This document shows positions 55,260 to 64,000 of a DNA stretch of 64,000 bases, piece after piece. Position 1 is the first letter of the stretch, and each line of letters opens with the position of its first letter. The notes under the pieces are model-generated. The model had not been told where the DNA came from and did not search any database. It was given only the letters and a program-made list of their open reading frames with translations. Both the position numbers and the translations under genes were made by a program. Origin of the DNA: Xanthostigma xanthostigma (taxonomy: Eukaryota; Arthropoda; Insecta; Raphidioptera; Raphidiidae); the NCBI GenBank assembly GCA_963575645.1, contig OY754467.1, forward strand, positions 2,418,001 to 2,482,000, given 5' to 3'.

Positions 55260-55894
55260 GACTGGACTATCTTAAATGAATTTTGCTCTGTTAGAATTCC
55301 AGCGATAGTTAAATTCTAGGGTTTTTTTTTTTGGGCGGCTTCAGCTGGCAACAATTTTAGTACTCAGTCGAAACAGACTGGATTATGGAACGCTATTTGA
55401 TTTGTAGAAGTTTTTAAAATTCGTGAAATTAACATAATTGAACGCGGCTTGTCTGAGCTAAGCTATTTTTCACTTGAATAAAATTATATTTATTTTTAAA
55501 TCACCTGTGACTTGTGAGTATCAAGATAAACAATCAAAATATGCTGCGTTGTCAATAATTTGTATTGGTTTTATTTTTATATATACCCTGTACGTGTGTG
55601 TACATATATACTTTTTTTTTAATTCTACCAACCAATAAAAATGAAATATGTGTATTACATAATATGTACCAATCTAAATGACTTATATGTTTACCGAAAA
55701 AATGTCAAAGTTAAAAATTGTTCCCTGTATGATTTATTGATAATAGAATTTAACACATACATATCAATGTAGAATTATTTCAATTTGAGATACGCAATTT
55801 TTCAAACGGAAATATTAAAAAAAAAGTATTTTTTTTGGATGTCACAAAGGACTAAACAATTATCGAAAACCCTCGACACAACCGGCTCTAAAAT
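55260..55894. other. No gene seen
   Basis: AT-rich with no supported feature. Confidence 0.4.
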
Positions 55895-56050
55895 TTTCAA
55901 ATAAATAAAATTGTCGACCAATTTTTCTCAGACCAATATATTGACAAAAAATAATAAAATTACGAATCAATATAACACAAGATGACGTTTCGATCCGGAT
56001 TTGGATCTTCTTCAGAAATATCTAAAAATCAAAGATTCGGCTCTAAAATT
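55895..56050 (-). mobile_element. Element fragment with hairpin motif
   Basis: AATAAATAAAATTGTCGACC, then GTCTGA-type words and the motif on the minus strand (55984-56016): CTGAAGAA, stem GATCC/GGATC, GAAACGTC. GGCTCTAAAATT occurs on both sides (55882 and 56039), a possible duplication of the target. Confidence 0.65.
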
Positions 56051-56169
56051 GTCTGACTTTTATGGGTTCGTATCTTCTTATTTTAAACGTGCGACCTAAG
56101 TCGAACCCACCCGAAAACCTTTTTATCCGACTGCGCGACTGCAAAGACAAGGTTATGTTTTTCACGCGT

Positions 56170-56861
56170 ATAAGAAGATAATGAAAAAAATCTGAAATAA
56201 AGTTTTTTTAATAGATTTTTTTATGACAAAATTTTCTGTAAAAAATCCAAAATCATTATAAAGTTAAAAATTAAAAAAAAAACTTTTACATGACGTAGTC
56301 TTATGGAAAATATGTCAACATAGCATGCAAACTGTTCATTTTAATTTTTTGCAAATAACCAAATAATGTCAGCAGTTCCGAAAACTAACTATGTAAAGCA
56401 TCGATGTCTTCCGCATATTTTAATATTTTTTCCAATTTAATTAGGAGACTTTTAATCAATAAAAAAATTATTAAACTTAGCACTTTTCGATTATGGACTT
56501 TTGTTCTTGACAGTTTTAACAATAATAACTGAATTTTCAACTTTTTAATGATTTAATTTTATTTTTTATTACTTCTAAATTCTTTTTTAATTATTTACTG
56601 CAAAAAATATGTAAAATACAGATATTTACATAAATTTATTTTTTCTAACCTAACTTTGTACAAAAAATTCAAAAGTTAGTCCATTAAGTAAAATATTGAA
56701 ATAATTAATTAATATAAAAAAAAATATTTATTTACGCCTTTATGACAATAATTTATTGGTATCATCGACTTATAACCTTTTGTAAAAATTTATTATGGAA
56801 AAGTTCCCATTTATAATTCGACTTACTTTTGATTGGGACTGTAACGGATCAACCTCCTTAA
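56170..56861. mobile_element. TTAA-flanked MITE, GGAGGTTGA family, copy C
   Basis: Right end GGATCAACCTCC plus TTAA (56858-56861); collinear with copy B to AAGAAGATAATGAAAAAAAT, where the left terminus is lost. It lacks the palindrome present in copy B. Confidence 0.75.
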
Positions 56862-57512
56862 AACCATTTTCGATCAATTTAACCGAGAACCAAATCCCAT
56901 AAGATTTGCGCGGAGTCATTTCGTAGTTGCAGTCAATTAGATACTATTAGTGCAAAATGATGAGGTGAAGTGTGTTGTTTTTTAGTCTTTCGACACCGGT
57001 TCTGTTATCGATAATACATAAATCACAGTTGCAATTGGTACGTTGATTGCACGCACTGCACGATACACAAGCCCAGTAATTAATTGTATAATCGGCATCA
57101 CCTATAAAGTAGTGTTGGTATAGTATTATATGCCTGGCATAGTGTGGCGTAATAGATACACTCCGCGTTGGGGGTGGGTGTGAGTGCCGTGAGGGAGGGA
57201 GAGACGCAATACTAGGATAGATTTGTGGATGAATTCGGTCAGCGCACGGCAATCGATATTAATTTAAACGACATTGTAGTGAAATGCGTAAAATGCCATC
57301 AACATTAACACTAAACAGATTGAACTATATATACAGTAGCTGCTTTCAGTAAGGATGTGTTTGCCACTGAAGTACTGAAGTCATCCAACACCGGGTTACC
57401 AACTCTTGCAATCCCACCAAAATCTTTCTTAGATCGATCTCACTTCTTTTTTAACACGTTTTAATAAACAAAGCGAGTACATATAGGCGCTTCTAGCTAA
57501 AGCTTGGGTCGC
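56862..57512. other. No supported gene
   Basis: A 101-codon minus frame (56947-57252) has no recognisable features. Confidence 0.4.
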
Positions 57513-57620
57513 GCCTAGAGAATACAATCCCGAGAATGTTTTGCAATCCCGGGATTACGGGATTTTTGATGCGTAATCCCGGGACTATCCCGGGATTAGA
57601 CTATGTGGTTTCTAATTGAG
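57513..57620. mobile_element. hAT-like fragment rich in CCCGGGAT
   Basis: TAGAGAATACAATCCCGAGA followed by four to five AATCCCGGGATT words, the style of a hAT subterminal region. A similar cluster is at 58735-58830. The two may be ends of one decayed element interrupted by other insertions. Confidence 0.4.
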
Positions 57621-57718
57621 CACAAATGAACAAAACTTGAGTAATTTCTTAAAAAATGTTCTTAAAATCGTTGCACAACACAAATCACAATAGAGTAAGA
57701 AAAGACAAAACAAAAAAA

Positions 57719-58290
57719 AAAAATTGGTTGTCTGTAAAGTCGGTTTACGGACGATAGTTTTACGTGATAACGTATTCCGTAATACATAACCTAAATTTAT
57801 ATAATAATTATAATAATTCGAATCTATGATATTGCATCTTTTGCTTCAAATTTAGGTTAATTTTATTTATTAAAATTACTCACCACCTATAATATAATTG
57901 TTTTTTTTTTAACTTTCTTTCTTTCGTATTTATTTTAAGTCTCAAAGATTAACTGTCATAATATTTTGAAAACAATTGTTTCATTGCTTATATAAAATTC
58001 CAAAACCTACTTACAATATTTAAGTATTTTCATACGTCAAAAAATTGATTTTTATAATGATAAAATTTGTATGAAAACGATTTTTTCGAGAGATGAGACC
58101 TAGCTAAAACGATTTTTTGCCCCCCAAAATCCCTTTTCAGTAAACTTCATCAAAATCGTTAGGGCCGTTTTCGAGAAAAGCACGCACAGGGTCAGGCGGA
58201 ACGTTACACTTTTTCGTGCATGCAGCTGGTGTTTTATCAATTTATAAGATTGGTAATTCATCAATTTATAAGACGTTATCACGTCAAAAA
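57719..58290. mobile_element. ATTGGTTGTCTG element, copy 2
   Basis: Shares TTGGTTGTCTGTAAAGTCGG at the left and GCACGCACAGGGTCAGGCGG, AATTTATAAGACGTTATCAC at the right with 13660-14235; the middles differ. Confidence 0.65.
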
Positions 58291-58734
58291 TTACTTTTGC
58301 CAGAAATCAAAAAGACAACACAAAAAAAACTATTTAGAATTTAGAAAATACAATCGCAGAAATATCAAAGCATCCAATGTTTGACTTCCAAGCCTGCTTC
58401 GTAGTTTATTGCCAACATAAGCTAAAAACGCTCGATCAGGTTCTGCGCTCGTTGGAGGAATAGACAATAGATACTTAATTATATGCCGTTTCTAAGTGAT
58501 ATCCACATAGTCCTCCATTTTCGCACAGGCTTATTTCACGTCTAATACTATTTGCCAACCCTGATTCATTTTGTACTTGTACTTCAGGATCTGGAGATTT
58601 CATATTCTTACATTTCGTACCGCGTATTTAGGGATTGTTTTTTGTCGTTATGCGTAATAAATAATATTAATATAATCTAGGCAAGGTAATTGTCAAGGCG
58701 CAACGGATTACGGAATGCAAACTAGATCTGTTTT

Positions 58735-58830
58735 TGGCAATCCCGAAAATCCCGAGATTAGCCAAGTACGATCCCGGGATTTTCGGGACCAGAAAACGGC
58801 CGGGATCCCGAGATTCCATTCAACTTTAGT
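58735..58830. mobile_element. CCCGGGAT-rich cluster
   Basis: AATCCCGAAAATCCCGAGAT and GATCCCGGGATTTTCGGGAC; see 57513-57620. Confidence 0.4.
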
Positions 58831-59003
58831 ATCCCGTTGGAGTTTTTGGAAAAAATTAATTCTAACCGATTTTATAACGATTTCTTTAGCGGTACCAATT
58901 TTAGACAAACGTATAAAACCATATAACTTTTCCAGTATTCAATCGTTATAAAATCGGTTAGAATTAATTTTTTCCAAAAATTCCAACGGGATACTAAAGT
59001 TGA
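58823..59003. repeat. Palindrome joined to a SINE head
   Basis: Arms 58823-58882 and 58944-59003 (CAACTTTAGTATCCCGTTGG and complement) match almost perfectly. The right arm runs straight into the tRNA-like head of SINE A. Confidence 0.85.
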
Positions 59004-59007
59004 GCTG

Positions 59008-59076
59008 CCCCCGCCGGGATTCGAATCCGGTACCTTCCGAATGGGGATCTAGTGCTGTCACCGTTCGGTCTAGTTT
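59008..59076 (-). mobile_element. SINE A head only
   Basis: Minus strand: AGCACTAGATCCCCATTCGG, GGTACCGGATTCGAATCCCG. The body is missing; the break is just after GGGGGCAG. Confidence 0.7.
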
Positions 59077-59614
59077 TTCAATAATGACACAGCCTTGTTC
59101 TAAACAGATACTCTGTAACGCTGCATATATATATGTGTACAAAAATAATTTGATGCTAATTGTTATATTACCCGATGCGAGGTGCACGCTGCAATTTGTT
59201 TTTGACAAGGTGCATTAATCACGCCGAGCAGTGCGTTTTTGGTTGGGACGGACGAATGCGCTTGCCACTGTTAAAACTACTATAGCTCTCTTCTCTGCGG
59301 TGGCGGTCGGGCGCGATGCAACGTCACATCACTAATTTAGAGATGCAAACGCTGTGATATAGTGTTCTTGTTTACGATCGAAAATCTCATTCATTCCACG
59401 CCCTTCTCGTAAGAGAGCGATTCTGTCACGCTCAAAGTTGGATTTCACTCTTGCAATTTTTTAATAAGCTCGCGGCAGAAGTGATTTTTTTTTTTCGGAA
59501 TTGCAGTGAAACTTTGTTTATCCGAGGTAGTGTGGGGAGGAGATACCAAGGAAAAACAAAAACTCGGATAACACGGAAGAAATAAAAAATTCGAAAATTT
59601 TAGTCATTTTTATA
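59077..59614. other. No gene seen
   Basis: Includes CAGTGAAACTTTGTTTATCC near 59507, a possible pogo-type end without an obvious partner. Confidence 0.4.
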
Positions 59615-60009
59615 CAGTGTAACCTCTTTATAACGAATCTCAGGGAACCGAGATTTTTTTTCGTTATATGAAGGGAAGAAAGAAAAATAACCAAATTTCA
59701 CCTGATTAAGTTATTCCAAACACATATAGTCTGTTAACTTTGCCCGAAGTTTTTTGCTATGCCAATATTTGTTTTGTATTTTATTAAGTATCTTATGCAT
59801 GATGGTTCAGAATCGTCCTCTTTACGTCTGAATACATTTGCTGGCGCCTAAAATATATGAACATATATCTGCGTAATAGAGAATGGCTGTTGCGCTATAA
59901 AGAGGGTATTAATGTATGGGTTTTAAGCTAAACCAACCAAATTGTAAACATTTCTACGTTATAGGGAGTTTTTCATTATAACGAAGGACGTTATAAAGAG
60001 GTTACACTG
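59615..60009. mobile_element. Tc1/mariner-type MITE (CAGTGTAACCTC ends)
   Basis: CAGTGTAACCTCTTTATAAC and inverted GTTATAAAGAGGTTACACTG, TA on both sides. 395 bases, non-coding; TTATAACGAA and CGTTATATGAAG words are subterminal. Confidence 0.9.
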
Positions 60010-60047
60010 TATTATGTACATTTGAAATGGTAGAATGACACAATTTG

Positions 60048-60475
60048 TATAATAATAATGCGTTTAACGTCCGTTTCTCGACTTTATGTCATAACAGACG
60101 CCATTCGCACCATTACTACTTTTATTTTCTACCACACTTCCCGTTATTTTCTACAATTTTTTAACTTCATCTTAATTAATAGCAATGGGCGAATGAAGGA
60201 ATTTTTAGGTAATTCGGATAAGGTAGGCAAATTTTGAGCATAGGAGTTTGACAGGTAATCGGCCATGGCCTTGAAAGAGGAACCATCTCGATATTTATCT
60301 GGAATTGTTGAGGGAAACCATGGCAAACCTGAACAAGATGACCGGTACAAGAATTACCGTTTCTCTGGGCGAGAGGCAGCGGGAAAAAGTCCCAGTCACA
60401 TCAGCCTCCGCCGGGATTCGAACCCGGTACCTCCCGAATGCGAGTCTAGTGCTCCCACCGCTACGATTACAAAAG
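60048..60475 (-). mobile_element. SINE A, near full-length copy
   Basis: The minus strand runs head to tail: tRNA-like part with TACCGGGTTCGAATCCCGGC (box B intact), body shared with 7959-8367, and (ATT)n tail at 60048-60060. No clear target duplication found. It differs from copy 1 by several indels. Confidence 0.8.
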
Positions 60476-60752
60476 TGTAATAAACAGCAAAGAGGCAAAA
60501 TAATACGCGCGTACAATATAGGCGTAGCGGCTTCATCTGTTTTATCGGAATTTTTCCGTATTCGATTAATGCGGAGTTCTCGGATAAGTCCGTTGTCTCG
60601 GGTAACGCGGAGACTCCGTATATCGAAGAGAATATTATACTAGAGTACGCGAGTGAGCCATGAAAGTGTATGCTATTCAGAGAGAGAAAAGTTCCTTATC
60701 TCCATGATAACTAATGATACAAAACAATGCTGATTTGAGCAAACATAATATA

Positions 60753-61629
60753 CAGGTGAGTCAGACCACCCGTATCAGTCGTTTTTTTCGAAAACGGTTA
60801 GTCGTAGAGAGTTGTGTCAAAAATCTGTATTATAAAAGCCCCAATGAAGAATCGAATGGTGATATTTTTTTTTCCCCCGGAAAGGTTGGCTTCCCTGTTA
60901 GTTTGCTCCGGAATAACTTCGGAATGTTAAATAGAACGATAGGTCGAAAGTGGTTTTATTTAAAAGATCTTTAAAAAATAAGCAAGTTTTGTAGGACATT
61001 TTTTTTTTGTTACTGCCACCCCTGTTAAGTAATATTCGTTTGAAATTATTAAATTAACATGTCAGAATAACAAACTTAATTTTAAAAGTCGACATTTAAA
61101 ATCTAGTTACCTAATTAAACAAGGTCACAATAAGTTTTCAATAATTGCAATTGATTTTTTTTGTCGGAAAATACTTCCAGGTACTCATAACATATCTAGA
61201 AGAGCTCCGCAGTGTTTAGAAGTAAATTGAAGACAGTTTGAACATTTGTGACATTTGTTTAATTAGGTAACTAGATTTTAAATGCCGACTTTTAAAATTA
61301 AGTTTGTTATTCTGACATATTAATTTAATAATTTCAAACGAATATTACTTAACAGGGGTGGCAGTAACAAAAAAAAAATGTCCTACAAAACTTGCTTATT
61401 TTTTAAAGATCTTTTAAATAATACCACTTTCGACCTATCGTTCTATGTAACATTCCGGAGTTCTGAACATTCCGAAGCAAACTAACAGGGAAGCCGACCT
61501 TTCCGGGGGGAAAAAATATCACCATTCGATTCTTCATTAGGGCTTTTATAATACAGATTTTTGACACAACTCTCTACGACTAACCGTTTTCGAAAAAAAC
61601 GACTGATACGGGTGGTCTGACTCACCCTG
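60753..61629. mobile_element. Long-arm foldback, TA-flanked
   Basis: CAGGTGAGTCAGACCACCCG and inverted CGGGTGGTCTGACTCACCCTG, TA outside. Arms of about 380 bases (60753-61135, 61250-61629) nearly identical. Weaker inverted similarity continues outside (60641-60720 with 61630-61716), implying an older palindrome at the target. Confidence 0.9.
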
Positions 61630-62034
61630 TATAATGATACGGAACGTTTGCAGCGTTCTCTCTCTGAACTGCAGACACTTTCACTTATGGCAAGCATACC
61701 CGCTAGCGTACTCTAGTACTTATAATATTTCTATGAGGTCAACCGCTTATTTGCACCTCTGGTCAGTATGACAGTGGGCTGGGACAGTTTTTAATATGAC
61801 ATATGCGCTTTCAAACAATGTACACGCGTTAAACATAATAGATACGTATTAATGTTTTAGGCGCGGGGGTATTCCCGTAACCACTGACATTTAGTTTAAC
61901 GGTAACAATAGAATCAACAAAATAAAACATACAATTAAAAGCTATTTAAAAAAAACATCAACAAAACGAAAAACAAGCGTTAATGAAATTATTGTGCCGA
62001 TACACCGGAATTTGCAGAATACAATTTTTTTTAT

Positions 62035-62415
62035 TCAACTCATGCGCGTTATTCATGTTTTATCATGCCTAAAAACCGAACCCTAAATAGCCATTTACCG
62101 ACTGGTGACAATTACTTGTCATAACTCAATCAAGATTCCTACTAGCTCGGCCATTGTGGAGTAATGAAAATAAACGTAACGAAATAGTAGGTAACAACAA
62201 CTCCGTTGTTACCCATTGAGGCTAAAATTGAGAGGCCGAATGTTTTCGACATGGAGTTTATTCATAACCGGCTAACCTCAAACCAAAACATTGAATCGTG
62301 CTGTTTGGTGCTGTTAGTATTGACAGTTTTTTTTATAAAGAAATAAATAGATATTTACAACATCTCATTAATAACAATAAATAAAACATGAATAATGCGC
62401 AATTGTTGAATAAAA
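62035..62415. repeat. Inverted repeat pair
   Basis: TTCAACTCATGCGCGTTATT at 62035 and inverted AATAATGCGCAATTGTTGAA at about 62390 enclose 350 non-coding bases. Confidence 0.5.
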
Positions 62416-62416
62416 T

Positions 62417-62490
62417 TATGGGCGTAACTTGTAGGCTAAGTCATGACCTGTCAGCGCGATGAATGACTTAGACTACTAGTTACGCCAATA
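62417..62490. repeat. Small MITE-like hairpin
   Basis: TTATGGGCGTAACTTGTAGG, CTAAGTCAT and its inverted partner ending GTTACGCCAATAA. Confidence 0.7.
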
Positions 62491-62526
62491 ACTATTTTCA
62501 TACCTCGATCGAAAATACATACTTTC

Positions 62527-62901
62527 GGCATCAATTGTAAGGCATTGGTGGGATTACACGCACTGATGCGGGAAGTACGTACGTTCGGGCGGCAGTAAAG
62601 AAAAAACAACCTATCAACTGTTGTTTCGATGTTTAGACTCTATTACATTTTAGCTAATAGTCGCGGACAGCTGTCATTCGTGTTTTTACGTATAACCTCA
62701 AAGCTGCTTGCTTGGAATTTTTCTGTGTTTTTTATGTAATTAATAAGTAATTATTTAATTAATGTATTTAATAAGCGAAGCGTATGTACGACCTGCAAGG
62801 TATGAAGAAAAATAGTATACACCACACTGGCCCTCGCCTCGGGAATCATGGCTCCCAGTGCAAGAATATCAAACTTTTGGCCCTTGTGGTGTAATATACT
62901 A
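62527..62901 (-). mobile_element. ACCACAAGGGCC element, copy 2
   Basis: Inverse of 17781-18160; terminal 89 bases have TAGTATACACCACACTGGCC and inverted GGCCCTTGTGGTGTAATATA. Confidence 0.7.
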
Positions 62902-63439
62902 TCTATTTACGAAAAGAACACATTGCGTTGGCTATTTTTATCCCACATAAGGATTGATCTTGATTAATTAACGTGTTAGCCAAAAATCTAGTTGTGTTTT
63001 TTTTTGTATTTAAGGAAAATCATTTCCTTGCCACTCTTATTTATTTTGGTGTTCAAAAAAAATATATTTTTTTGACGTTTCGAAGAAATTGAGATACAGA
63101 GAAAACCTTAGGTTTTGGTAATTGTCATCACTAAGAAAACAAAACAAATAATTACTGAGCTATTGAAAAATTCTAATGTCAAATTTTATTGTATGAACTG
63201 CGCTAGATCAATATAATATTTTTATGTGCATGTATCTAATTTAAGCAGGGGTGGATCTAGACTTTTCATGACCTAGGGCTTCTTGAAGTCCAATGAGGTG
63301 CTATTTTTTCTTAGATTGAGAATCTTTAAATCGTAGTTTTAAATTCATTTTTAATAACATCAAAATCAGTGTTGAGGCTTGGTGATCTGACCAAACAAAT
63401 GATACTGTGAATTTATCCAAAAAATTGTCAAAAATCACC
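62902..63439. other. No gene seen
   Basis: GGGGTGGATCTAGACTTTTC near 63248 may be a hAT-like end. Confidence 0.35.
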
Positions 63440-63960
63440 GAGTGCTAACATTTTCTTATTCAAGTGTGTAGGCTTTTCACGGCCGGTGTTGATCCAAATC
63501 TTCTTGGTTTCCGGGCTTGTATGCTGTGGTCCACTGGTATTACTGCCTGACGTTTTCGTCTGCAACTGCGGTAGACATTATCAAAGGCGATGTGGTAGCG
63601 GGCAAAGTTTCCTTCTAGGTTGCTCACAGGTAAGTGTGTCGACAAGCAAAGACAAAAGTTTGACTTTAAGTAAAACCTGGACACCAGCACTGTGCAATAC
63701 CAACCCACTGAATGGAACGACCAATCACAGACGAGCATACTACGACCGAGTAGAGAACGTATAGCACGTTGGCTATAAAAGACGGAAGTACCACACTTGT
63801 CTGTGAGCAGCCTAGAAGGAAACTTCGCCCGCTACCACATCGCCTTTGATAATGTCTACCGCAGTTGTAGACGAAACGTCAGGTAGTAATAACAATGGAC
63901 CACGGCATACTAGCCCGGAAACCAAGAAGATTTGGATTTTCTTATTCGTTAAGCACTCGT
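63440..63960. repeat. Inverted-repeat element with motif, TATA box and donor site
   Basis: Arms 63493-63629 and 63802-63940 match closely (AATCTTCTTGGTTTCCGGGC, AGGCGATGTGGTAGC). Each holds the hairpin motif: stem GTCTAC/GTAGAC, then GAAACGTCAGG. The loop contains CCAATCACAG (63721) and CTATAAAAGACGG (63772), like a Pol II core promoter facing right; CACAGGTAAGTGTG at about 63626 looks like a splice donor. Possibly pseudo-LTRs of a retroelement in inverted order. Confidence 0.7.
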
Positions 63961-64000
63961 GGCAGGTAAGGTATGCGTCTGTTTTCAGTACTGCATAGCT

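Noticed and set aside
10811..63881. Canonical hammerhead ribozymes
   Set aside because: One extra base after CUGANGA in all copies and no stem III with a proper cleavage triplet that I could fold; kept only as a resemblance.

Overview
This window looks like AT-rich insect nuclear DNA, most probably from a moth or butterfly. It is almost entirely a transposon graveyard inside intergenic or intronic sequence. No prokaryotic or viral gene layout, rRNA, CRISPR array or full-length protein gene is visible. The insect call rests on three things: the dense mix of non-autonomous Helitrons, hAT, Tc1/mariner, pogo and Harbinger MITEs; tRNA-derived SINEs; and repeat ends that I associate with lepidopteran genomes, such as the GGCC-rich element ending in a GGTTCCGTA motif near 17.5 and 21.8 kb and Helitron tails of the CCCGGGTGAAACCGGG type. 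The order is inferred from memory of such repeats and was not tested by a search.

The only convincing piece of a host gene is a 51-nt, phase-0 internal exon at 28065-28115 on the + strand, with a good 3' splice site before it and GTAAGTG after it. Two other stretches, 32700-32825 and 43620-43766, end in strong donor sites and could be non-coding first exons. If they are, much of the window could be intron, but this is not shown.

Layout. 0-9 kb: a long foldback, a hAT MITE with 8-bp target duplication, a TTAA-flanked MITE, a pogo-like element, nested mariner/hAT elements and a SINE interrupted by a second element. 9-19 kb: Harbinger-like ends, TTAA foldback, pogo, hAT and higher-order tandem repeats. 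19-31 kb: second TTAA element, shared Helitron-like blocks, tRNA-like inserts, Helitrons and the exon. 31-44 kb: GC-rich 150-bp repeats, more Helitrons, mariner remnants and a 1.6-kb array of 85/89-bp repeats. 44-64 kb: large near-perfect palindromes (46.3, 48.3, 61.2, 63.7 kb), amplified Harbinger ends, mariner with a transposase N-terminus, abutting Helitrons and SINE copies.

No pathway can be read here. What ties the window together is repeated use of a few element families. Seven copies of one Helitron family show its exact TC...CTAG ends. A short hairpin motif with fixed flanks (TGARGA-N-stem-GAAACGT) recurs at about eleven places with different but self-complementary stems; this covariation points to a selected RNA or DNA structure and is the most interesting signal here.
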